A DNA stretch of 32,655 nucleotides from UBA6136 sp044237765 (GTDB lineage: Bacteria; Pseudomonadota; Gammaproteobacteria; Methylococcales; Methylococcaceae). The DNA is taken from assembly GCA_044237765.1 (NCBI GenBank), contig JBIIEQ010000035.1, forward strand, positions 1-32,655, written 5' to 3'. Of this stretch, positions 13,772-22,871 are shown piece by piece. The position numbers and the translations under genes were made by a program. Below the pieces are notes generated by a model. That model worked only from the letters and a program-made list of their open reading frames with translations, was not told where the DNA came from and searched no databases. Positions within the stretch are counted from its first letter, which is position 1. Every line of letters begins with the position of its first letter.

Positions 13772-15809
13772 GTGGCCGACACTTTGCCAGGCTCTCCTGA
13801 ATGGACCTTGCTCACCGGCCGTCCTGGAGAGGTCCGAGTGGGTGCTGAGCCAGGCACTGGTTGACACCGCGTCAGGCCCCGCCACCCGCGGAAGTTTTGA
13901 CGAGAGCCATTGGCACCTCGAGCCGCCGCTGAAGGGCGACATCATCACACCCAGCCCGCTCCTGCTGAAATCCTTGGCACCCTTGGCGCTATTGGACGGC
14001 GTCTGGCTGGCACGGACCGCACAGCCTGCCACGGGTCATTTGCCGGCTGCCTGCCGGTTGCTCCGCATCTATACAGAAACGGTCAGCATCGATTATCCGG
14101 CGGAGTCACCCCCGCTGCGCTACCGGGCACAGTTGACCGAGGCGGGCATGACGTTGCCACCCATCGACAGCCCGAAATTCTTTTATGCCGGCTTTCGCGA
14201 ACCGGCACTCAAAGCCGCGGCGATGGCCCTGATTTTCATGCATCGGCCCCTCCGCTACGCACCGGAACTGCTGGGTTACACGCTGGCCCATCTGGGCCGG
14301 GAACCAGAGCCCTGGGAAGATTGCAAGCTGCGCCCAATCCGGCTCCGACATCAGGCATGGGTGCGCGAAGCCCTGGAGATTGGTCTGGCGGAAGGCATGA
14401 GCAAGACCCGCATTGACGCCGGATGGCGGCTCTACATCGCCCTGTATGAAGGCATCCATGAAGACTGTCAATCTCGGGAAGGTCAACCATCACCGACGCG
14501 TGAAGATCAATTCGCCACGCTCATACAAACCCGGCGAAGCCATGCGCTCGGCTATCACCAGAATATTCGGCTGGGAGACAAATCCCTGGATGAGTGGCTG
14601 GCAAACGCCCACCAGGACGCTCGGCCTCTGCTCAGGGCGTTGCATGATTCACCGCTGATTGATCGGGCCTGCCCGGCGTCCAGCCGGCTGATTCGTGCCA
14701 TGGAATTTGGTGGCCCGATGTTCGGGGTATTCAGCCCGCAGGAACGGGAAGACACTCTGGCCTGGATCGAAGACCCCCGATCACCAGGCACCACTCCCAA
14801 TCACAGCGCACCGGAGGAACGAAGTCCGAACAATCCCTGCCCCTTTCCCGATTTCGAGCAAAGTTGCGTGAAACTCGCGCGTTCGTATCGGCTACGAACA
14901 CGCGACCTCTACCTGGCCCTGCTGCAATCGGAGTCACCCATAGACACCCCGCCGGAGGCCGATCGCTGCATACAGAAAATACTCAATCGCTCCCACCAGC
15001 TCCGTCTTCTCGGCTTCGGGGATAAACCATTCGCCTATACCCCCGAGGCCCTCACCCGGTTTGTGGAAACACGCCACCGAAATGAAGTCGGTCGCTACCG
15101 TCCCCTCAAGGGCACCCCCAAGATCAACAAAGCCTTCTGTCAGTGGGCAATCCTGCAACTAGCCCCAGCTATACTGTTGGATGGCGCCTGGCTGGCTAGT
15201 ATTCCTTCGGCGGCGGAAAAACTGGGGCCGGTCCGTCGGCATCTGCTCAAGATTTACGTCGATGAACTCGGCCACGGCCGGGAAGACTGGAACCATCCAA
15301 ATGTCTACCGGCGGTTGCTGGAAAGCCAGGGTTTGAGCTTGCCCAATTTCACCACGGAGGCATTCGCCCACCATCCGGCCCTGCTTGGCGCGGCATTTGA
15401 ACTGCCGGTTTATCTCCTGACCATGGGACTCCTGATCGATCGATACCTACCAGAACTACTGGGACTCAACCTGGCCATTGAGCTGAGCGGGCTGGGTGCC
15501 AGCTATATGAGAGCCATCGATATTCTCCGCCATCACGGCATGGATCCCACCATTGTCGAACTACATTTGAGCATCGACAACCTCGCCACTGGTCATGCCG
15601 CACGGGCACGAGATGCGATTGTTCTTTACCTTGAAGAGGTTCGGCAACGGCAAGGAGCCCCGGCGGTTGATCGTGTCTGGAAGCGGATCTGGCTGGGCTA
15701 CCAATCACTCCACGCCGCCACGCTATCACTGAGCCTGGGGATTGTCAGTCGATATGTCCTGCATCGCGCAGGCAGGCGAGTTGATTCTCACGCCGAGTCT
15801 TGGATATGA
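13764..15809 (+). CDS. Two-domain haem-oxygenase-like di-iron protein (iron-containing redox enzyme family)
   Basis: About 681 residues from a GTG that overlaps the carbamoyltransferase stop by 8 bp, with GGAA upstream; a TTG at 13728 would add 12 residues. The C-terminal half (about 460-660) resembles haem-oxygenase-like di-iron oxidases: E501, H504/H511 (DELGHG...NHP), E573 (AIELSG) and H601-x3-D605...H611 (HLSIDNLATGH). The N-terminal half (about 70-240) is a diverged copy of the same fold: LAPLALLDGVWLA matches LAPAILLDGAWLA, and YAPELLG matches YLPELLG. However, every aligned ligand is replaced: E501 by T106, H511 by P116, E573 by L177, and the third-helix H/D/H by G/Y/G. Relatives such as UndA, SznF and BesC perform O2-dependent decarboxylation, N-oxygenation or C-C cleavage; the reaction here is unknown. 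Its end overlaps convergent coaX by 22 bp. Confidence 0.75.
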   Translation: MTEWPTLCQALLNGPCSPAVLERSEWVLSQALVDTASGPATRGSFDESHWHLEPPLKGDIITPSPLLLKSLAPLALLDGVWLARTAQPATGHLPAACRLLRIYTETVSIDYPAESPPLRYRAQLTEAGMTLPPIDSPKFFYAGFREPALKAAAMALIFMHRPLRYAPELLGYTLAHLGREPEPWEDCKLRPIRLRHQAWVREALEIGLAEGMSKTRIDAGWRLYIALYEGIHEDCQSREGQPSPTREDQFATLIQTRRSHALGYHQNIRLGDKSLDEWLANAHQDARPLLRALHDSPLIDRACPASSRLIRAMEFGGPMFGVFSPQEREDTLAWIEDPRSPGTTPNHSAPEERSPNNPCPFPDFEQSCVKLARSYRLRTRDLYLALLQSESPIDTPPEADRCIQKILNRSHQLRLLGFGDKPFAYTPEALTRFVETRHRNEVGRYRPLKGTPKINKAFCQWAILQLAPAILLDGAWLASIPSAAEKLGPVRRHLLKIYVDELGHGREDWNHPNVYRRLLESQGLSLPNFTTEAFAHHPALLGAAFELPVYLLTMGLLIDRYLPELLGLNLAIELSGLGASYMRAIDILRHHGMDPTIVELHLSIDNLATGHAARARDAIVLYLEEVRQRQGAPAVDRVWKRIWLGYQSLHAATLSLSLGIVSRYVLHRAGRRVDSHAESWI

Positions 15810-16555
15810 CTCTCCACCCAGACCGACAAACCGCGCAGGACGATGTCAACATTTAACTCAAACGGGATTGATAGCTGCCTGCCAATCCGTTCGGCATCAC
15901 CTCCAGCCAACACGGGCCAGACCGGTTCATTCAACCCTTCGGTCAACTGAGTCAGCGTTTTTTCGATCAGTCCGGCACAGGCCATGAGGCAGCCGGCTTG
16001 CATGCAACCGGCGGTGTCGTGGCCCAATTCAAAGGCTCCGGAAAGCACCTCCGAGCCGCCCAATCCATGGGCGTCGGTCAGCAATGCGCGCTGCATGGTC
16101 GTGAGGCCCGGCGCGATGAGACCGCCGCGATGACGGGCTTGTCCATCCAACAGATCCAGGGTGATCGCCGTGCCGCAATCGACCAGGCACGCTGGAAGCG
16201 CATACTCTGCCTGCAGACCCAAGAGACCGAGCCAGCGATCGACACCCAGTTGTTCCGGTTTTGAATAGCCATTGAACACAGGGCCATGAAGAGCTTCGGA
16301 TCGGGCATAGTGAACGGGGATATCCCAATGCCTGCCGACCCAGCTGTCGATGTTTCCGGCAATTCCAGGTCCGGCGACATTGGAAACCACCACGGCCTCA
16401 GGCCGCTGAAGCGTGGACCAGTGCCCATCGAGGGCGGCGGCAAGTGGGGTGTCATGGGTGGGAAAGGGTGATCCCGGCGTCCAGGTCGAATCCGTCGCCA
16501 AGACCCACTTGATGCGTGAGTTCCCTACATCCACCAGCAGCCGCGCCCGGCTCAC
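15788..16555 (-). CDS. coaX: Type III pantothenate kinase
   Basis: The 255-residue cytosolic enzyme phosphorylates pantothenate with ATP, the first committed step of coenzyme A synthesis. It belongs to the CoaX (ASKHA) type, unlike E. coli CoaA. Motifs are DVGNSRIKW with D9, GVDRWLG, DCGTAITLD in the middle and GGLIAPGL. The ATG overlaps the birA stop in an ATGA arrangement, so translation is coupled. The birA-coaX pairing is a frequent bacterial arrangement of two cofactor genes. Its 3' end overlaps the end of the di-iron protein gene on the other strand by 22 bp. Confidence 0.95.
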   Translation of the reverse strand: MSRARLLVDVGNSRIKWVLATDSTWTPGSPFPTHDTPLAAALDGHWSTLQRPEAVVVSNVAGPGIAGNIDSWVGRHWDIPVHYARSEALHGPVFNGYSKPEQLGVDRWLGLLGLQAEYALPACLVDCGTAITLDLLDGQARHRGGLIAPGLTTMQRALLTDAHGLGGSEVLSGAFELGHDTAGCMQAGCLMACAGLIEKTLTQLTEGLNEPVWPVLAGGDAERIGRQLSIPFELNVDIVLRGLSVWVESHIQDSA

Positions 16556-17544
16556 GTCGGCTTGACCCGCAAGCGGACATCGCCGGAGGCAAACTGACGC
16601 AGCCGACCGTCCTGATCCTCGAGCAACAGCAAGCCATCGTCCGTCACATCGACAATGTGCCCGTCAATGCGGGCGTCCCCGACCAGCAACGTCGCTGGCT
16701 GGCCCGAGTGCGCATGCGCAGCACGCCATTCCGCGAGATAAGGCCGCAGTCCCTGCCTAGAATAATCCCGCAACAGAGGCAGCAACTCATTCAACAGCGC
16801 CGTCACCAGGGCATTCTTCTCGGGAGGCGCGCTGTCGCCGACCCGTCCGAGGTCGGTCCAGGGCTGATCAATCGCCGCTGCAGCTGAGGCTGGGACGTGC
16901 CGGTTCAGTCCCAGCCCGATGACGACGACGCATTGCCCATGGGCCTCGCCGGCCACTTCGAGCAGGATGCCGCCCAGCTTGGCCCCCTCCCACAACAAAT
17001 CATTGGGCCACTTGAGGGAAATGCCGGGCAACCCGAGGGCTTGCAGTGCACGCACCACCGCCACAGCAACGGCCAGGCTGAGTCCGGAGAACTGGGCCGC
17101 ATCCTCGAAGCGCCACAACACGGAGAGATAAAGATTGGCTCCAAACGGAGAAATCCAGTCACGGCCAATCCGGCCTCGTCCCGCCTGCTGAGTTTCCGCC
17201 AGACAGACGGTACCGGTCACGCCCCCTTGCTGGGCGCGGCGCAGAAGATGGCTGTTGGTCGAATCCAGCGAATCGTGAAGCTCGAGCGAGCCCAGGAGTT
17301 CGGCGGCCATGGGCGATAGATCGGCCCGGATGGCTGGCTCCGATAGCCATTCCACCGGCGAAAGCAGGCGGTAGCCCCGGCCGGGCAAGGCGGTTACCGC
17401 AAGTCCGAGAGTCTCCAGGCCACGGATATGCTTCCAGACAGCGGCACGGCTGATGCCAAGGCATTCCGCCAGCTCGGTGCCGGAGTGGCACCGGCCATCG
17501 GCAAGCAAGCCGATCAGTGCCTTGTCCCGGACATCAATAGCCAT
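16552..17544 (-). CDS. birA: Bifunctional biotin-protein ligase and biotin operon repressor
   Basis: The 330-residue protein carries an N-terminal winged helix-turn-helix (about 19-60, with ELAECLGISRAAVWKHIRGL) and a biotin ligase domain. GRGRIGRDW (122-130) binds biotinoyl-AMP and SLKWPNDLL holds the catalytic lysine region; a small C-terminal domain follows. The enzyme attaches biotin to the carboxyl-carrier protein of acetyl-CoA carboxylase. The HTH domain implies that it also represses biotin synthesis genes, none of which are in the window. It starts 15 bp after rarA and overlaps coaX. Confidence 0.95.
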   Translation of the reverse strand: MAIDVRDKALIGLLADGRCHSGTELAECLGISRAAVWKHIRGLETLGLAVTALPGRGYRLLSPVEWLSEPAIRADLSPMAAELLGSLELHDSLDSTNSHLLRRAQQGGVTGTVCLAETQQAGRGRIGRDWISPFGANLYLSVLWRFEDAAQFSGLSLAVAVAVVRALQALGLPGISLKWPNDLLWEGAKLGGILLEVAGEAHGQCVVVIGLGLNRHVPASAAAAIDQPWTDLGRVGDSAPPEKNALVTALLNELLPLLRDYSRQGLRPYLAEWRAAHAHSGQPATLLVGDARIDGHIVDVTDDGLLLLEDQDGRLRQFASGDVRLRVKPT

Positions 17545-17559
17545 GGTGATAAGTGACGA

Positions 17560-18864
17560 TCAGCGGGCCTTGTCCAGGGCATGCAGACGCGCCAGCTTTT
17601 CCGCGATCTTGATTTCCAGCCCGCGCGGGACGGGCCGATAGTATTCGCGCGGGGCAAGACCCTCCGGAAAATACTGCTCGCCGGCGGCATAGGCATCGGG
17701 TTCGTCATGGGCATAGCGGTAAGCCTTGCCATAATCGAGTTGGCGCATCAGCCCGGTGGGGGCATTGCGGAGGTGAAGCGGCACCTCAAGACTGCCGGTG
17801 GCCGCCGCATCAGCCTTGGCGGCCTTGTAGGCGACATACACTGCGTTGCTCTTCGGCGCACAGGCTAGATAGACCACGGCCTGAGCCATGGCCAGCTCTC
17901 CTTCCGGGCTGCCCAGCCTCTCCTGCACGTCCCAGGCATTCAGGGCCAGCTCCAGTCCACGAGGGTCGGCATTGCCGATATCCTCGCTGGCAATACGCAC
18001 GATGCGGCGCGCCAGATACAGCGGATCGATCCCACCGTCCAGCATGCGGCAGAACCAATACAACGACGCATCAGGCGAACTGCCCCGCACGGATTTATGC
18101 AGGGCGGAAATCTGGTTATAAAAGTCCTCGCCCTGCTTATCAAAGCGTCGCACGCCGCCCCCCGACAAAACCTCGCGGGCCAGTTCCGGGCTGATGGTCG
18201 TTTGGTCAGGCTCCAGCAGATCCAGGGTGATTTCAAGCAGATTGAGTATTTTTCGGGCATCGCCGTCGGCCGACTGGGCATACCACTGCCGCAATTCATC
18301 GGCTAGGCTTATCTTCAATCGACCATACCCCCGATCCGGATCTGTCAGCGCCTGCTCTAGTACCGCCAACAAATCGGCTTCGGTCAGCGACCTCAGCACA
18401 TAGACTCGGGCTCGGGAGAGCAAGGCGTTGTTCAACTCGAACGACGGATTCTCGGTGGTCGCGCCGATAAAGCAGAAAGTACCGTCCTCGACATGAGGCA
18501 GAAAGGCATCCTGCTGGGATTTATTGAAACGGTGGACTTCGTCGACAAACAGCAAGGTACGTCGACCCGACTCGGCCAGCACGCGTCGCGCCTCGGCCAC
18601 CTGTTCACGAATATCCTTGACGCCGGACAACACGGCGGAAAGGGTTGCGAACTCGGCGTCCGCGTGATGCGCTACCAGACGGGCCAGGGTCGTCTTGCCG
18701 GTGCCGGGCGGCCCCCAGAAAATCATGGAATGGAGCCGCCCCGCCTTGATCGCCTCGAAAAGCGGCTTGCCCGGGGCGATCAGATGTTTCTGCCCAATGT
18801 ATTCATCCAGACTCCTAGGTCGCATGCGGTCGGCCAGGGGCTTTTGAGCCTGACTGCTCTTCAT
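17560..18864 (-). CDS. rarA: Replication-associated recombination protein A (MgsA/RarA AAA+ ATPase)
   Basis: The 434-residue clamp-loader-like AAA+ ATPase acts at stalled replication forks and binds SSB. Motifs are Walker A GPPGTGKTT (51-59), Walker B LLFVDEVHRF, sensor GATTENPSF, and the C-terminal tetramerisation region with RNAPTGLM and EYYRPV. The ATG at 18864 gives the usual N-terminus (LADRMRPRSLDEYIGQ near residue 10); a TTG at 18891 would add nine residues, and neither has a strong ribosome-binding site. It follows lolA, an order conserved in many gammaproteobacteria, and precedes birA by 15 bp. Confidence 0.94.
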   Translation of the reverse strand: MKSSQAQKPLADRMRPRSLDEYIGQKHLIAPGKPLFEAIKAGRLHSMIFWGPPGTGKTTLARLVAHHADAEFATLSAVLSGVKDIREQVAEARRVLAESGRRTLLFVDEVHRFNKSQQDAFLPHVEDGTFCFIGATTENPSFELNNALLSRARVYVLRSLTEADLLAVLEQALTDPDRGYGRLKISLADELRQWYAQSADGDARKILNLLEITLDLLEPDQTTISPELAREVLSGGGVRRFDKQGEDFYNQISALHKSVRGSSPDASLYWFCRMLDGGIDPLYLARRIVRIASEDIGNADPRGLELALNAWDVQERLGSPEGELAMAQAVVYLACAPKSNAVYVAYKAAKADAAATGSLEVPLHLRNAPTGLMRQLDYGKAYRYAHDEPDAYAAGEQYFPEGLAPREYYRPVPRGLEIKIAEKLARLHALDKAR

Positions 18865-18911
18865 TGAATTCGCATCAATGGGCAAGATCAACCGCTTGAC
18901 GATTTGCCGGA

Positions 18912-19535
18912 TTATTTGTCCTCGAAGACATCGACGCCGGGCGGCGGCGTGAATGTGAACAGGGTCGGATCCAGGCGGAGACCGGTCTTCAGATTCTCGA
19001 AATAAATCCGGGTTAACTGGCCAAAGTTGTCATTCAGTTCCATACCGACCAGCACGTTATTCTCGAGACCGATCTGCACGTATTTGAAGCCGCTTTCCTC
19101 GGACTTGGGAATCAACTTGATGATGGCAATCCCCTCCTCGTCCGACTGGTTCTCGATGGTGAAATTCTTCTCCAGCGGCACCTCACCGGTCAGCAACAAG
19201 GCCGGCGTGGAACCAATCGCCTGCGTCAGCTTTTTGGCCGTCACCTGTTCGAGATCCTTGTCGTAGAACCAGACCTTGCCGGTGCCCGAGACGATTTCCT
19301 GGTTGTAGGGCTTCTGGTAGTTCCAGCGGAACTTGCCGGGCCGTTGGAGGTAGAAGACCCCCGTGCTGCGTTTGCCAAGATTCCCCTTTTCATCGACCTG
19401 AACCTGGGTGAAATCCGCCTGCAAGGTCGTCGCCTTGGCTAGAAAGCTTTTCAGCCGCTGTTCAGGGGTGGCCGCCAACGCCTGATAACTCCAGGAAAAG
19501 CTCAGAGAGGCCATGAATGCAATGTGTTTCAGCAT
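18912..19535 (-). CDS. lolA: Outer-membrane lipoprotein carrier protein LolA
   Basis: The 207-residue periplasmic chaperone carries lipoproteins from the LolCDE exporter to LolB at the outer membrane. A signal peptide covers about residues 1-21, with a cleavage motif ending in QALA before ATPEQRL. The mature part has the family pattern LQADFTQ, GVFYLQRPGKFRW and YDKDLEQVTAKKL. The ATG at 19535 is chosen because it starts the signal peptide and follows an AGAG motif; a longer frame from 19619 would bury the signal sequence. It sits 31 bp downstream of purB. In many relatives ftsK precedes lolA, but here purB does. Confidence 0.95.
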   Translation of the reverse strand: MLKHIAFMASLSFSWSYQALAATPEQRLKSFLAKATTLQADFTQVQVDEKGNLGKRSTGVFYLQRPGKFRWNYQKPYNQEIVSGTGKVWFYDKDLEQVTAKKLTQAIGSTPALLLTGEVPLEKNFTIENQSDEEGIAIIKLIPKSEESGFKYVQIGLENNVLVGMELNDNFGQLTRIYFENLKTGLRLDPTLFTFTPPPGVDVFEDK

Positions 19536-19566
19536 GATGCTCTTTTTCGAGGTGTGAGAGTTTGGG

Positions 19567-20934
19567 TCAACCGACCGAGACCGACCGCGCCAGCGATTCG
19601 GCATACCCGGTGTAGTCACGGGGGCTCAGCGCCAGGAGTTGCTGTCGGGCAGACTCGGGTATCTCCAGTTGATGGATGAAAGCCGCCAGCGAAGCGCTAT
19701 CGATGCGCTGGCCACGGGTCAAGTCCTTGAGTTTCTCGTAGGGCTTTTCGATCCCGTAACGCCGCATGACGGTCTGAATCGGCTCGGCGAGGACCTCCGG
19801 ATTCGCCGCCAGGTCGGATTCCAGCGCCTCTGCATTGATTTCCAGCTTGGAAATACCCTTCAGGGTCGCCTGCAGCGCGATCAGGGTATGCCCCATGCCA
19901 ACGCCGATGTTCCGCAATACCGTGGAATCGGTCAGATCCCGCTGCCAGCGAGAAATCGGCAGCTTGTCTGCCAGATGGGAAAAGACCGCATTGGCCAGGC
20001 CCAGATTGCCTTCGGAATTCTCGAAATCGATCGGATTAACTTTGTGTGGCATGGTCGAGGAACCCACCTCGCCAGCGACGGTTTTCTGCTTGAAGAAACC
20101 CAGCGAGATGTAACCCCACACATCCCGATCGAAATCCATCAGCACGGTATTGAATCGTGAAAAGGCATGGAAGATTTCCGCCAGATAATCGTGCGGTTCA
20201 ATCTGGGTCGTGTAGGGGTTGAACACCAGCCCCAGCGATTCGACGAAGCGCCGGGAAAATGCCGGCCAATCGACCTCCGGATAGGCGACCTGATGGGCGT
20301 TGTAATTCCCGACCGCACCGTTGATCTTGCCGAGAACCTCCACGGCCCCGGCCTGCTGTGCCTGGCGAGTGAGCCGGACCGCAACATTGGCGAACTCCTT
20401 GCCCATCGTCGAGGGCGTGGCCGGCTGACCATGCGTGCGAGAGAGCATGGGTTGCGCCGCGTAATCTTGTGCCTTCAGCCCGATTGCACGGATCACGGCG
20501 TGCATTTCCGGTAACAGCACCGCATCCCGGGCTTCCCGGATCATCAGACCATAGGCAAGGTTATTGATGTCCTCGGACGTGCAGGCGAAGTGGATGAACT
20601 CGCTGACAGCCTCCAGTTCGGGATGACCGGCAATTTTTTCCTTGAGGAAGTACTCAACGGCCTTGACGTCGTGATTGGTAGTGCGCTCGATGGTCTTGAC
20701 CCGTTCGGCACCCTCGACACCAAACTCGCTCACAATCTGGTTCAGCGCATCCCTTGCGCCAGCACTGAGCGGCGGCACTTCCGCAATCTTAGGCTCAGCC
20801 GCCAGGGCCTGGAGCCAGCGCACCTCGACCAGGACCCGGTAACGAATCAGGCCAAATTCGCTGAGAATCGACCGAAGCGGCTCGACCTTGTCGGCATAGC
20901 GACCGTCGATGGGAGAGAGTTGAGTCAATGCCAT
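19567..20934 (-). CDS. purB: Adenylosuccinate lyase
   Basis: The 455-residue enzyme of the fumarase/aspartase superfamily catalyses two fumarate-releasing steps: SAICAR to AICAR in de novo purine synthesis, and adenylosuccinate to AMP. The signature loop SSTMPHKVNP lies near residues 290-300. Other conserved stretches are TTNHDVKAVEYFLKE near residue 85 and SRTHGQPATPSTMGKE in the middle. Its length matches E. coli PurB. It lies 93 bp downstream of mnmA. In E. coli hflD lies between mnmA and purB, and it is absent here. Confidence 0.96.
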   Translation of the reverse strand: MALTQLSPIDGRYADKVEPLRSILSEFGLIRYRVLVEVRWLQALAAEPKIAEVPPLSAGARDALNQIVSEFGVEGAERVKTIERTTNHDVKAVEYFLKEKIAGHPELEAVSEFIHFACTSEDINNLAYGLMIREARDAVLLPEMHAVIRAIGLKAQDYAAQPMLSRTHGQPATPSTMGKEFANVAVRLTRQAQQAGAVEVLGKINGAVGNYNAHQVAYPEVDWPAFSRRFVESLGLVFNPYTTQIEPHDYLAEIFHAFSRFNTVLMDFDRDVWGYISLGFFKQKTVAGEVGSSTMPHKVNPIDFENSEGNLGLANAVFSHLADKLPISRWQRDLTDSTVLRNIGVGMGHTLIALQATLKGISKLEINAEALESDLAANPEVLAEPIQTVMRRYGIEKPYEKLKDLTRGQRIDSASLAAFIHQLEIPESARQQLLALSPRDYTGYAESLARSVSVG

Positions 20935-21027
20935 AGAGAAACCATGATTGATTGGATAAGGCGGCTATACGTCCAAGGGCTGCATTCTAACCTCAAGCGC
21001 AGTAGACAAGAGGCAGTCAGAACGTTC

Positions 21028-22170
21028 TCAGGCCGGCACAACATCAGCCGGCTTAGGGGCTTCAATCAGGCCGATGGGTCGGCCTTGAAACCGGGCAGAT
21101 TCGATGATGCCGCCTCCGATGCACTCCTCTCCCTGGTAAAACACCACGGACTGACCGGGTGTCACCGCCCGTTGCGGAGCGTCGAAGCTGACCCGGCAGC
21201 GACCATTGTCCATCGGCTCCACCACACACGCCTGGTCAGGTTGTCGATAGCGGGTCTTGGCGGCGCAGCGTAGCGGGCCCTCCAGACTGAAATCCTGACA
21301 CCAGTCCAGCGTCCCAGCCTCCAGGGTATCCGAGAGCATCCACGGGTGATCATGGCCTTGACCCACGATCAGGACGTTGCGCTCGAGGTCCTTGGCGAGG
21401 ACATACCAGGCTTCATGGTCCGCGCCCTTGATGCCGCCAACACCAAACCCTCGCCTTTGACCCAGCGTGAAGTACATCAACCCTTCATGCCGTCCCAGCA
21501 TGGCACCTTCGGTCGTTTCAATGGCGCCAGGCTGGGCAGGAAGATAGCGTTGCAGGAATTCCTTGAAGCGACGCTCGCCGATGAAACAGATACCGGTGCT
21601 GTCGCGCTTGCGCGCGTTGTTGAAGCCTGCCTCGCTGGCAAGACGCCGGACTTCGGGCTTCTCCAGATCTCCGATCGGGAACAGGGTCCTGGCCAGCTGC
21701 GATTGACCCAGCGTGTAGATGAAATAGGTCTGGTCCTTGTTGCCGTCCCGGCCCTTGAGCAGACGGGATCGCCCCTCGCTTGATTCAATGCGCGCGTAAT
21801 GGCCCGTCGCAATCAGATCGGCACCGAGATCCCGGGCGTAATCAAGGAAGGCCTTGAACTTGATTTCCTTGTTGCAGAGGATGTCGGGATTGGGAGTCCT
21901 ACCCGCCGAATATTCCTGAAGAAAGACCTCGAACACATGGTCCCAGTATTCGGCGGCAAAATTGACGGTTTGCAAGGGTATGCCGAGCCGATCGCAAACA
22001 GCCTGGGCATCGGCGAGATCCTCTTTGGCGGTGCAGTATTCCGTGCCGTCATCCTCGTCCCAGTTCTTCATGAACAGGCCAGAGACCTCATACCCCTGCT
22101 CCAGCAACCGCAAGGCGCTGACCGAGGAATCTACCCCGCCGGACATGCCGACGATCACTTTTGGCGCCAT
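21028..22170 (-). CDS. mnmA: tRNA-specific 2-thiouridylase MnmA
   Basis: The 380-residue enzyme thiolates U34 of the Lys, Glu and Gln tRNAs, using ATP and sulfur relayed by the Tus proteins. The ATP-binding PP-loop GMSGGVDSS is at 8-16. The catalytic cysteines C99 (PDILCNKE) and C195 (STGICFIGE) are both present and match C102/C199 of E. coli. It begins 4 bp after nudJ, so the two are probably translated together. Confidence 0.96.
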   Translation of the reverse strand: MAPKVIVGMSGGVDSSVSALRLLEQGYEVSGLFMKNWDEDDGTEYCTAKEDLADAQAVCDRLGIPLQTVNFAAEYWDHVFEVFLQEYSAGRTPNPDILCNKEIKFKAFLDYARDLGADLIATGHYARIESSEGRSRLLKGRDGNKDQTYFIYTLGQSQLARTLFPIGDLEKPEVRRLASEAGFNNARKRDSTGICFIGERRFKEFLQRYLPAQPGAIETTEGAMLGRHEGLMYFTLGQRRGFGVGGIKGADHEAWYVLAKDLERNVLIVGQGHDHPWMLSDTLEAGTLDWCQDFSLEGPLRCAAKTRYRQPDQACVVEPMDNGRCRVSFDAPQRAVTPGQSVVFYQGEECIGGGIIESARFQGRPIGLIEAPKPADVVPA

Positions 22171-22174
22171 GTCC

Positions 22175-22648
22175 TCAGCTCAGCAGGGATTTCAGGATGG
22201 TCAGCGGATAGCGCTCACCAGCCAGATAATCGTCGACGCAACGCAACACCAGTTCGCTGCGGTGCCGGTCGCGGCAAGCAAGCAACTCCTCGCGGGACAG
22301 CCAGATCGGACGGACGATACCCTCGTCCAGCGGAGCAGTTTCGTCATAGCGCTCGCCCAGCGCAGCAATAGCGACTCTGAGATAAGACAGGCCACAATCC
22401 GCCCTGCCCCACAAATAGGTCCCGACCAGCGATTGAGGAACGACGTGCCAGCCGGTCTCCTCGAAGGTTTCGCGCACCATGGCGTCCGGCAAGGACTCTC
22501 CGGCCTCGACGTGACCCGCCGGTTGATTGAGTACTAGCTGGCCGCGATCAACGCGCTCCTCGACAAACAGGAAACGGCCCTCCCGCTCGACCAGCGCGGC
22601 CACCGTCACCCGGGGTCGGCCAGCAACGGAGATATTTTCAGTCGGCAT
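22175..22648 (-). CDS. nudJ: NudJ-like Nudix hydrolase
   Basis: The 157-residue protein has a complete Nudix box, GHVEAGESLPDAMVRETFEETGW, with the REXXEE-type metal-binding glutamates. It is immediately upstream of mnmA, as in E. coli, where NudJ hydrolyses nucleoside di- and triphosphates and the thiamin precursor HMP-PP. The substrate here is inferred only from position and similarity. It is the first gene of the minus-strand run down to coaX. No clear Shine-Dalgarno precedes its ATG. Confidence 0.88.
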   Translation of the reverse strand: MPTENISVAGRPRVTVAALVEREGRFLFVEERVDRGQLVLNQPAGHVEAGESLPDAMVRETFEETGWHVVPQSLVGTYLWGRADCGLSYLRVAIAALGERYDETAPLDEGIVRPIWLSREELLACRDRHRSELVLRCVDDYLAGERYPLTILKSLLS

Positions 22649-22871
22649 GGATACGAATCGACTCTACGGAAGCTGGAATTTGGGGCCTAAGAAGCTGGAG
22701 AATTATGCCACAGGCTCAGTCTAGCCCATGGAACCCTTACGGCCACCACCACTCGAACAGCCCGGACATGGGTCGCTTCATTCTTTGCCTGTAGAACGCC
22801 CCAGAATTTGGGTGGTATATTTCATTTCAACTTTATGACGCCCATGACAGCGACGAGCACACCGAAACGAG

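Noticed and set aside
19536..19619. Longer LolA starting at 19619
   Set aside because: It would place 28 residues ahead of a clear signal peptide and overlap purB.
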